Position numbers and translations under genes: made by a program
From: CAZVEV01 sp964625865
GTDB taxonomy: Bacteria > Planctomycetota > Phycisphaerae > SM23-33
Reading direction: 5' to 3'
DNA length: 12,266 nucleotides
Assembly (NCBI GenBank): GCA_964625865.1
Contig: CAZVEV010000184.1
Location: 1-12,266, forward strand
Notes under the pieces: model-generated
Databases searched by the model: none
Told to the model about the DNA's origin: nothing
Seen by the model: only the letters and a program-made list of their open reading frames with translations
In this document: positions 6,521-12,266 of the stretch, piece by piece
Numbering within the stretch: the stretch's first letter is position 1
How the letters are laid out: the number at the start of each line of letters is the position of its first letter

Positions 6521-6548
6521 ATTGTAGGCCCGCGCCCGCCGAGGTCAA
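6521..6548 (-). promoter_or_regulatory. Sigma70-type promoter of the FlgT-like gene
   Basis: On the minus strand, TTGACC (6548-6543) and TACAAT (6526-6521) each match consensus at 5 of 6 positions and are spaced by 16 bases. A second TTGACT sits at 6553-6548, with a spacing (21) too long to be preferred. The transcript would start near 6514, giving a leader of about 50 bases that carries the GGAG used by the ATG at 6463. Confidence 0.6.
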
Positions 6549-6575
6549 GTCAAGGCGACCCCAGCGGGACCCCAT

Positions 6576-6665
6576 AGCACGCACGAGGCTGCGGCCTGAG
6601 CGACGATCTCCCGGCCGAAGGGGTACGGGGCGTCTTCTACGTCGGCAGGCGGCCTGGGGGCGGCT
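6576..6665 (+). repeat. Dispersed 90-base intergenic repeat, copy 2
   Basis: Ungapped match to 112-201 with strong conservation at both ends and a divergent centre (see copy 1). It lies between the FlgT-like and propeller genes. The GGCGGCTGTGCCCGCC sequence running on from its right end suggests that the true element may extend further. Confidence 0.8.
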
Positions 6666-6748
6666 GTGCCCGCCGTGAACACGTGGTTGCTCCGCTTCGC
6701 TCCGCAGCCCACGGCACCCAGGCTTGGCCGCATTCTGACCCGACGAGG

Positions 6749-9700
6749 CTACTTCGGCATCATCACGACGGTGGTCTGGAAGTTGTAGGGGCAGCCGCAG
6801 CCGCTGGAGGCCTCGGGCATCAGCACCAGGCCCGCAGCGGCGATCATGTTGATGTAGCAGCCCGGGCGGATGCCCGCAAACAGGTGCTGCCCCGTCCCCC
6901 CGGCTACGTCCAGGGCCGCCGGCGCGCGGTTACGGAACAGCAGCAGGTTCTCGGCGCCGGATACCGTCCCGCAGCCCGTCCCCCCGTGCCACGTCCACGG
7001 CTTGGCCGGCTCGCCCGCCATCCGCACCTTGCCGGTCCGCAGATCGTACGCGTGCGGCTCATCGTAAACCCATTTGCGCGTGATGACCGGCGCGCGGAGA
7101 AACGCGCTGCAGTGGTGCATGGGCTGCTTGCGGGAAACGGTCCACAACGTCTTGCCGTCTGCGGGCGAATGGGCCGTCATCCCCTTCATGCTCGCCGCAA
7201 GCAGCACGCCGTTGCCCAGCCGCAACTGGTGCGCGTCGCCCAGCCCCTCGTCGATTCGCCACACGCGACGGGCCGTCAGCAGGTCGAGGGCCTCCAGCGC
7301 CGCGCCGCCGGTCGCGGGCGTCTGGCCGCGACGTTTCGAGCCGGCGGGGGAGGCCTTGGCCGTCCGGTCGATCAGGTAGAACCGCTCAGGCCCGACGGCC
7401 AACGCATTGTGAGAAACGGTCCCCGCGGCGGCGTGGACCCACAGGGGCCGGCCGTCATCCTTGTTCAGTGCGAAGACGTATCGCGTCTGCGGCTTGACGC
7501 CGACGATCCCGAGGACCTTGGCTACCGGCGGGCCCGTGTAGTCGCCGTTTTCGCTGGCGAAGTCCCACCCGTACTTGAGGGCCGCCGCCGTGTCGCTCTG
7601 CTCGGCCACCGTGCCCACGATCACGTCGCCGTTGATGTACAGTTGCCCCCAGCCCAGCGACTCGGGCGCTTCGGAGACCTCCAAGACGGGGCCCGAGGCC
7701 TGCCCCGCGGGGCCCTTCGCTTCAAGCACGAGCGTGGCCTGGCAGTTGGCCAGGCGGTAGCTTGCGGCGTTGGCGTACTTGTACGTCCGCCTCGTCAGTG
7801 TCTTGCCGTTATCAGACGAGTTGAGGATCGCGCCGAACGCAAAGTCCCCCGGGCGGGCGCCGACGAGTTTCGTGATCTCGTCCCAGGCGATTCGCACGGT
7901 CGTGGCGGTGCCCGTTGGAGTGAGTTTCCCCGCCACACGGAGCGGCGGGCAGGCGGACCACGGTCCTGACTGCCACGGCGGTCCCGGGGCCTGGGAGGCA
8001 CCGGCTACGACGACGGCGTGGAACGCGCCGGGGCCGTACAGGCCTGTTCGTTTCGCCGCGGGGCGGAAGTCGAAGAACAGTTCCCACGAGTCGCCCGCGG
8101 CGGGGGGGGCCTTGGGGTCGGCGTTGACGACGGTGGCATCGGTTGTCGTCAGCGTGAGGGTCAGGCCGTTGGCATGGGCGGTGATCGCAATCCGGCCGTC
8201 ATCGCCCAGCGTCAACGTTCGCCCGGCGCCGACGAGCAGTCGTGGTCGCGGGACGGGCAGGCGATACGTCCGCTGCAACGTGCCCGTTGCCGCGTCGAAT
8301 CGCAGGCACACGTCCCCCGTTGAGACGTAAAGGCTCTCGGTGTCAGCGGCCATCGAGCCGCCGCGAATGTCCACCACGCGGCGCTGGATCGACGGCATGC
8401 GATGCGACCAGAGCTCGCGTCCGTTGTAGGCGTTGACGGCGATGATGCTGTGCTGCCCGAGGATGAACATCCGTCCGGCCGCGACCACCGGCGCCGTGCC
8501 GCGCCAGTGACGGTTCATCATCCGCCCGGGCCCCGGCTTGCCGAACCAGAGCATCTTCAGCGGCCAGCGGACCCGCGAGTCGCCCGACGACCCGCTGTTG
8601 CCCGCGTCGGCATACAGGTGCGTCCAGTCGCCCGCCCCGGGCAGCTTGCCTCGCCGTACGCACTCGGTGGTTGGGGATGTCCGTCGGTGGGTCAGGGCAG
8701 CGCCGCGTATCCATGGGCTGTCCGCGCCGGCAGGTCCGCCGCGCCACGCCACCCCGCCGCATGGCCGCAGGATGCGATACAGTTCCGATGGCGAGGGCGC
8801 CCCGTCGCTCCCGCCCTTGCCGAGCACGACGACCACGTCGGCGAAGTAGTCCGGGTAGGGCAGGGCGGGCCCCGTAATGTGGTGAACCATTACGCGAGAA
8901 CCGTACAGCCCCGCGCCATTCATGACCTTGCGCGCCGCGGCGACCTTGCGCATGTCGGCCTCGGCGCAGATGATTCGCAGCCTGGATTGGCGTGCGAGTT
9001 CCCGCGCCACGCGCCCTCCGCCCTCGCCGACGATCAGGCACAGTCCGTCGGCTACCTGTGTGTCACGAAGGATTCGCCCGGCCAGGGCCGATGCGACCGC
9101 GTCCGGAGCAGTCGCAGGCGGTCGTTTGGCCGGCGCGGCGCCCGTGGGGGGATCGCCCGGGCCGAAGCACGTGATCCGTCCCGTGTGCGTGCTGACCAGC
9201 AGGCGCCCGTCAGCCACCGCAAGCCCCCGGGCCTCGCCGTCCGCTGCCCCCGTCCACAGCGTCTTGCCCGTCGCGCCGGACAGCAGCGTCACTGTCTTGT
9301 CGCCCCCGGCGATCACGACCTCGCCCGCAACGGCCAGCGCGAACACCCGCCCGCACGCGACCTCCCACTTCCGCGCGAAGCTGCCCAACGCGTAGGCCGT
9401 CAGCTTGCCGTCACCCGCCGCGTAGAGCGTCTTGTCGTCAGCCGCCACGGGGCCCTTGCCTTTGATCCGCCGCCCCTTGCCCCTGCCCGCGAGCGGCCAG
9501 ACGATTGCCGACTGCGTCCGCGGCCGGCGCGCCGGACTGCCCGCAATCGGCAGGGACTCGTTGGCCTTGAACGGCGGCGAACCGGTCACCGCCAGGCCGC
9601 CGGCGACCATCGCCCGCGCGTGCCCGCTGCCGCGACGCGACGCCCCGGTCTTTCCGTCGATCACCCAGACCTGCGATCGGCCCGCGGGGGCCAACAGGTA

Positions 9701-10402
9701 CTTCGCATCGGCCGCCAGATAGCCCTGCGGCGCGAAGGCCGCCGGTTGACGAACCTTCCACACCACCGCGCCATCCTTCGCCTTCAGCGCGAAAGCCCAC
9801 ACGCCGTCGGCCGGCCACATCCCCGCCGTGAAGTACACCACCCCGTCAGCCACCAGCACGCCGCTTCGCAGGGGCCAGCGCGAGATCATCTGCTCGTTGC
9901 CCATCACCCGCTCGTCGGCCGCCGCGCGGAAACGCCAGATGAGCCTCCCGTCGGCCGCCGCGAGGCAGTACACGCACCCGTCGTCGGACGCCGCATAGAC
10001 CTTCCCGTCGCTGACGGCGGGCGCAAAACGCACCGGAGCATCGGTGTGGAATGTCCATCGCCGCCGCCCCGTGGCCAGGTCCAGGGCGTGGACCTGGTGG
10101 TCCGCCGATGAGCCGTAGAACACCGTCCCGCCGGCGGCGACGGCGTGGAAGGCATGGTCGAAGTCCATCATGTGGATTTCCCTGACCGGATCGGGCCAGG
10201 CCGCCCTCGGCCCCGCCTGCGGGACGTGGGTCCACTGACGCGTCAGAGGCGTCTTGAGTTGCTCGGACGTGCAGGCCCGTCGCGCCGGACCATGACGATA
10301 GGCGGGCCAGTCCGCCCCGCGCGCCGCCGGGCCCACTCCGCCCATCACGAGAACAGCCCAGACAGCCAGGCCTGCCGATCGGGTCAGATCACGAATGGCC
10401 AT
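6749..10402 (-). CDS. Exported PQQ-type beta-propeller protein with embedded methyltransferase-like and CBM9-like domains
   Basis: A protein of 1217 residues. A signal peptide ends near residue 30 (GPAARG before ADWPAYRHG), and the mature N-terminus is the usual start of planctomycete propeller proteins. Residues about 85-415 hold BamB/PQQ-like blades with repeated GxVYxxxxDGxxxxLxxxxGxxxW patterns. Residues 435-555 form a class I methyltransferase-like fold: GEGGG at 459-463, acidic E481 after the second strand, YFADVVVV at 519-526, and ELYRILRPCGG at 540-550. Blades resume at about 590-715. Residues about 735-895 resemble CBM9 (DSWELFFDF; AWDEITKLVG; FGAILNSSDNG). More blades follow to the end, where GCGC at 1201-1204 and a hydrophobic strand close the protein. 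AAGGA lies 8 bases before the ATG at 10402. It is probably periplasmic or surface-located, with polysaccharide binding possible. Whether it binds PQQ, SAM or sugar cannot be told. It stands alone, transcribed divergently from the tRNA. Confidence 0.93.
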   Translation of the reverse strand: MAIRDLTRSAGLAVWAVLVMGGVGPAARGADWPAYRHGPARRACTSEQLKTPLTRQWTHVPQAGPRAAWPDPVREIHMMDFDHAFHAVAAGGTVFYGSSADHQVHALDLATGRRRWTFHTDAPVRFAPAVSDGKVYAASDDGCVYCLAAADGRLIWRFRAAADERVMGNEQMISRWPLRSGVLVADGVVYFTAGMWPADGVWAFALKAKDGAVVWKVRQPAAFAPQGYLAADAKYLLAPAGRSQVWVIDGKTGASRRGSGHARAMVAGGLAVTGSPPFKANESLPIAGSPARRPRTQSAIVWPLAGRGKGRRIKGKGPVAADDKTLYAAGDGKLTAYALGSFARKWEVACGRVFALAVAGEVVIAGGDKTVTLLSGATGKTLWTGAADGEARGLAVADGRLLVSTHTGRITCFGPGDPPTGAAPAKRPPATAPDAVASALAGRILRDTQVADGLCLIVGEGGGRVARELARQSRLRIICAEADMRKVAAARKVMNGAGLYGSRVMVHHITGPALPYPDYFADVVVVLGKGGSDGAPSPSELYRILRPCGGVAWRGGPAGADSPWIRGAALTHRRTSPTTECVRRGKLPGAGDWTHLYADAGNSGSSGDSRVRWPLKMLWFGKPGPGRMMNRHWRGTAPVVAAGRMFILGQHSIIAVNAYNGRELWSHRMPSIQRRVVDIRGGSMAADTESLYVSTGDVCLRFDAATGTLQRTYRLPVPRPRLLVGAGRTLTLGDDGRIAITAHANGLTLTLTTTDATVVNADPKAPPAAGDSWELFFDFRPAAKRTGLYGPGAFHAVVVAGASQAPGPPWQSGPWSACPPLRVAGKLTPTGTATTVRIAWDEITKLVGARPGDFAFGAILNSSDNGKTLTRRTYKYANAASYRLANCQATLVLEAKGPAGQASGPVLEVSEAPESLGWGQLYINGDVIVGTVAEQSDTAAALKYGWDFASENGDYTGPPVAKVLGIVGVKPQTRYVFALNKDDGRPLWVHAAAGTVSHNALAVGPERFYLIDRTAKASPAGSKRRGQTPATGGAALEALDLLTARRVWRIDEGLGDAHQLRLGNGVLLAASMKGMTAHSPADGKTLWTVSRKQPMHHCSAFLRAPVITRKWVYDEPHAYDLRTGKVRMAGEPAKPWTWHGGTGCGTVSGAENLLLFRNRAPAALDVAGGTGQHLFAGIRPGCYINMIAAAGLVLMPEASSGCGCPYNFQTTVVMMPK
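7718..8200 (-). other. CBM9-like domain within the propeller protein
   Basis: Encodes residues about 735-895. The strand pattern GRIAITAHANGLTLTLTTTD, the acidic-aromatic DSWELFFDFRP, and the late IAWDEITKL / GDFAFGAILNSSDNG follow family 9 carbohydrate-binding modules, which often bind the ends of sugar chains. The likeness is weak to moderate. Confidence 0.5.
8738..9100 (-). other. Methyltransferase-like (Rossmann) domain within the propeller protein
   Basis: Encodes residues about 435-555 of the 1217-residue protein. Strand-glycine loop (LIVGEGGGRVARELA), second strand (RLRIICAEAD), third strand (GSRVMVHH), fourth strand with the YFADVVVV signature, and RILRPCGGVAW as the usual R-x-L-K-P-G-G-like turn are all in the standard order. 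The glycine loop has no GxGxG Cys or Thr, and the segment lies beyond a signal peptide, so SAM binding is uncertain. Confidence 0.7.
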
Positions 10403-10557
10403 ATCACGTTTCCTTCTTCAAGGGGCATTGACCTCATGGGTCGGGCTTCGGGACGGCTGGTCGTGCGGGGCACTCCAGCGCGTCAGCTTCGGCTGCACCT
10501 TCCGTCCCATTCTAACGCAGAACCATCGCCGAGAGCAGCACTATCGGCGGAATCCGC

Positions 10558-10585
10558 TTGAACCGTCGCGCCAATGGCGTACCAT
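10558..10585 (+). promoter_or_regulatory. Promoter of the tRNA gene
   Basis: TTGAAC (10558-10563) and TACCAT (10580-10585), each 4 of 6 to consensus, are spaced by 16 bases. The expected start is about 10592, a few bases before the tRNA 5' end at 10599. Confidence 0.5.
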
Positions 10586-10598
10586 ATCGAGGGTACCG

Positions 10599-10671
10599 GG
10601 GCCCTTAGCTCAGCGGTTAGAGCAGTGCACTCATAATGCATTGGTCGTAGGTTCGAATCCTACAGGGCCCA
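10599..10671 (+). tRNA. tRNA with CAU anticodon, most like tRNA-Ile2 (k2C-modified)
   Basis: The full cloverleaf is 73 bases: acceptor GGGCCCT pairing AGGGCCC (10599-10605 with 10664-10670), D arm GCTC/GAGC, anticodon stem GTGCA/TGCAT with loop CTCATAA (anticodon CAT at 10632-10634), variable loop TGGTC, T arm GTAGG/CCTAC with loop TTCGAAT, discriminator A at 10671. CCA is not encoded. The T-T-A-G-C-T-C start, the GGTTAGAGCAG D-loop side and the TTGGTCG after the anticodon stem resemble E. coli tRNA-Ile2, in which C34 is converted to lysidine by TilS. An elongator tRNA-Met cannot be excluded. The tRNA's 3' half overlaps the 3' end of the antisense integrase gene. Confidence 0.96.
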
Positions 10672-12058
10672 GTTCCTTGCGCCCCGTCATTCCGGCGGGG
10701 CGGTTCCCTGTGGCAGCGTGTGACATGGCGGGACAACCAGTGTCAGAACCCCTTGTTTCCATGGACTTAGTGTCCCACGCCGTGCCCCGTGTATGCGGCG
10801 TTGGACGGTCCGGGCCAGTTCCTTCGACCGTGCCACCGTGCGACGCCTCAGGCCCGCTTACGTCGTTTTCGACTGACAGTATGACTGACAGTTTTTCGCC
10901 GTCCGTCATGGCCCTGTCGTCCGTGCCCGTGGCCAGCGCTTCGGTCGCATCGGTGTCGGCGTCCGCGTGCTCGCCCGTCAGTGCGGGAAGGCTCTCGACC
11001 GCGCTGGCCGTCGCCAGCAGGTGCGGGTCGGTGTAGACGTTCATCGTCAACTTCGCATCGGTGTGCCGCATCAACTCCATCGCTGTGCGGACGCCTGTGC
11101 CGCTCTGAGCGAGCATCGTGCCAAAGGTATGCCGGAGGGCGTGAAAGTCCGCCTGACGCTTCTGAGCGTCCTTGTAGGGGATTCCAGCGCCTCGCAGGTC
11201 TGTCCTGTAGTTGGCCATGGTCGGCATGCCCGGGAACACCGGCGCGCCGTCGCCAGCAGCAGTGGGGCGGGCCTGTCGCAACGCGCTGGCCAGTTCGGTC
11301 CGCAGCGGAACGCGGTCGGCCCGGTGGGCCTTCGTCGCCTCGGCCCGCAGTTGAATGTACGGCGTGGTGGCCAGCAGTCGCACGTCGCCCCAGCGCAGCG
11401 CCTCCAGTTCCGACCGCCGCAGGCCCGTGTAGACCGCCGTCAGGTACACCAGTTCTCGGTCGGCCGGGGCCACGTCCAGCAGCCGCCGCAACTGCTCAAC
11501 CGTCAGCGCCCGCCGCCTACGGCGAACGTCCCGCGTCACGTCCAGCTTGCCGACCGTCGCCAGCGCGTTGTCCATGATTCGCCTGTGACCGACACACCAT
11601 CCGAGAAACGCCCGCGCCGTGTCGAGATACTGATTCAGCGTCTTGGCACCCTGACGCGGTCCCTTGGTCGCCGCGCGCCACTGGGTGAAACCGTTGGCCG
11701 TTATGTGGTCAAGGCGCGTCCATTCGCATTCCCGTGCAAGCTTGTCCAGACGCCTGCGGCAGTTGTCGATGTACTTCTCCGCCCGTCCCTTGGCCTCAAG
11801 GTCGGCAAGGTACTCCTTGAAGTGTTCGGCCAGCGGCCGCGCTTTCGACTTGGCGTACAGGTCGCGCCTGTTTTCGAGGCCCAGCGCCGACTCGCGCTCC
11901 AGCCGGTTGCCCAGGTCTTCGGCGGCCTGCTTGTCGGTGTACTTCGTGCTCCGGCGATGCCATTCCCCGTTCGCGTCGCACCAGTCCACGGTGTACGTCC
12001 TGACCTTCCGCTTGCGGCCCTTCTTGTCCTTGTACGTTCGCTTGAATGCGTTGGCCAT
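10631..12058 (-). CDS. Tyrosine recombinase (phage/island-type integrase)
   Basis: A 475-residue site-specific recombinase. The basic N-terminus (KRTYKDKKGRKRKVRTY) suggests an arm-binding or AP2-like domain, followed by a core-binding domain (about 72-175) and a catalytic domain (about 183-350). The catalytic set is complete: R214 in TGLRRSEL, K243 in TKAHRAD, H306 and R309 in FHALRH, H332 in LMRHTD, and nucleophile Y342 in MNVYTDP. It should cut and rejoin DNA at an att site. AGAGGTGA lies 7 bases before the ATG at 12058, a clear ribosome site. A low-complexity tail of about 110 residues follows the last catalytic segment. Its last 12 residues (GPVGFEPTTNAL) are the antisense of the tRNA 3' half, and its TGA stop lies across the anticodon. 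This places the att core in the tRNA and marks an element running rightward. No excisionase is evident. Confidence 0.95.
   Translation of the reverse strand: MANAFKRTYKDKKGRKRKVRTYTVDWCDANGEWHRRSTKYTDKQAAEDLGNRLERESALGLENRRDLYAKSKARPLAEHFKEYLADLEAKGRAEKYIDNCRRRLDKLARECEWTRLDHITANGFTQWRAATKGPRQGAKTLNQYLDTARAFLGWCVGHRRIMDNALATVGKLDVTRDVRRRRRALTVEQLRRLLDVAPADRELVYLTAVYTGLRRSELEALRWGDVRLLATTPYIQLRAEATKAHRADRVPLRTELASALRQARPTAAGDGAPVFPGMPTMANYRTDLRGAGIPYKDAQKRQADFHALRHTFGTMLAQSGTGVRTAMELMRHTDAKLTMNVYTDPHLLATASAVESLPALTGEHADADTDATEALATGTDDRAMTDGEKLSVILSVENDVSGPEASHGGTVEGTGPDRPTPHTRGTAWDTKSMETRGSDTGCPAMSHAATGNRPAGMTGRKELGPVGFEPTTNAL
10632..10671 (+). other. Likely integration attachment site in the tRNA 3' half
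   Basis: The integrase gene begins beyond the tRNA and points into it, the usual layout when a tyrosine recombinase uses a tRNA 3' end as attB. The element would restore the tRNA on the left and leave a direct repeat of this core at its other end. I found no second copy within the window, so the exact core cannot be fixed. Confidence 0.5.
10680..10702 (+). terminator. GC-rich hairpin just after the tRNA
   Basis: CGCCCCG (10680-10686) and CGGGGCG (10696-10702) are exact inverted arms with a 9-base loop, 9 bases after the tRNA end. There is only TTCC after it and no real T-run, so as an intrinsic terminator it is weak. It also lies within the antisense integrase coding sequence. Confidence 0.35.
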
Positions 12059-12099
12059 CGTATCACCTCTTGCCTTTCCGCTTCGGTGTCAGAGTCAGT

Positions 12100-12266
12100 T
12101 TCATCCCCAGCGCCGCGGCGAGCCTGAACTTCGCCATCCCCGCCAGCAAGGTGCAGAGTCTTGTACGCAACCGCGGCAAACTGCAAATGCTGGCCAGCGC
12201 AGGGGGGAAACACCTCAGCAAGGAGGCGACCGACCAACTGGACGAGGCCTGGGCTGCAATGGCTCG
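12100..12266 (+). pseudogene. 5'-truncated C-terminal part of a trypsin/HtrA-like protease gene
   Basis: Read in the frame of TTC at 12100, the + strand gives a protein-like stretch to the window edge. It begins at FIPSAAAS and then has LNFAIPASKV, the segment that ends the second barrel of S1C/trypsin-like proteases (LNFAIP...KV). It continues through LSKEATDQLDEAWAAMA, which looks like the linker and first helix of a TPR-type tail seen in planctomycete relatives. The catalytic half (His, Asp, GNSGG) should precede this but is absent: the bases before it are the start of the integrase on the other strand. I read it as a gene that lost its 5' part, possibly through integration or rearrangement. 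There is no start codon in frame close by except an internal ATG at 12187. A chance open frame is possible but unlikely given the match. Confidence 0.5.

Larger units (their letters stand above)
6464..6748. other. Spacer between the FlgT-like and propeller genes
   Basis: 285 bases without a convincing gene. It holds the promoter and leader of the FlgT-like gene (6464-6548), the second copy of the dispersed repeat (6576-6665), and downstream sequence of the propeller gene. Near 6690-6705 is a short direct repeat, CTCCGCTTCGCTCCGC. I find no hairpin with a T-run after the stop of the propeller gene. Confidence 0.6.

Noticed and set aside
6683..10111. Large + strand open frames (428 and 569 residues) opposite the propeller gene
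   Set aside because: These mirror the third-position GC of the real gene. There is no signal peptide, domain or start context.
6749..10402. Calling the propeller protein a PQQ-dependent alcohol dehydrogenase
   Set aside because: No tandem-cysteine or metal-ligand motif of those enzymes is visible. Only the blade pattern is shared.
10509..10514. TAGAAT on the minus strand as a promoter of the propeller gene
   Set aside because: No acceptable -35 at 16-18 bases, and the leader would be about 100 bases. Not strong enough to list.
10967..12127. 386-residue + strand open frame opposite the integrase
   Set aside because: Antisense shadow of a recombinase with a complete catalytic set. Its frame differs from that of the protease-like fragment at 12100.
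12063..12137. 24-residue minus-strand open frame just upstream of the integrase, a possible leader peptide or excisionase remnant
   Set aside because: It is too short, and the opposite strand gives a better protein match. Its stop merely falls in the integrase ribosome site.

Overview
The window is high-GC bacterial DNA. It most resembles a Planctomycetota genome, probably of the Phycisphaerae type. The reasons are a very large secreted PQQ-type beta-propeller protein ending in a GCxC segment, intergenic spacers holding short tandem repeats and a dispersed GC-rich repeat, a tRNA gene with no encoded CCA, and poor Shine-Dalgarno usage. This assignment is an inference from gene style, not from a marker gene.

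Layout, left to right. Positions 1-424 carry no convincing gene but hold a dispersed repeat, heptamer repeats and a promoter. Next on the + strand come a zinc-finger-less DnaJ/CbpA-type co-chaperone (425-1381) with HPE in place of the usual HPD, and an overlapping small two-helix membrane protein (1372-1737). They converge, with a 7-base gap, on a minus-strand pair: a GH133-type glycogen debranching enzyme (2596-4617) and an exported membrane-anchored protein of unknown function (1745-2599), joined by an ATGA stop/start overlap. Upstream, still on the minus strand, are a YbgC/FadM-type hotdog thioesterase (4701-5096), a secreted protein resembling flagellar assembly protein FlgT (5276-6463), and a 1217-residue exported propeller protein (6749-10402). 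The propeller protein has an embedded methyltransferase-like fold and a CBM9-like domain.

The right end is an integration site: a + strand tRNA with a CAU anticodon (10599-10671, most like tRNA-Ile2) and, antisense to it, a complete tyrosine recombinase gene (10631-12058) whose last codons lie inside the tRNA. Beyond the integrase, the + strand to the window edge reads as the C-terminal part of a trypsin/HtrA-like protease with its 5' half missing. This looks like a gene broken by insertion or rearrangement.

Functionally the genes are mixed: chaperone, glycogen breakdown, acyl-CoA hydrolysis, envelope proteins and a mobile-element boundary. There is no CRISPR array, toxin-antitoxin pair or recognisable defence operon. 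The observations most worth following are the HPE J-domain, the methyltransferase fold inside an exported propeller protein, the tRNA/integrase overlap with the truncated neighbour, and the families of short repeats placed exactly at gene edges.
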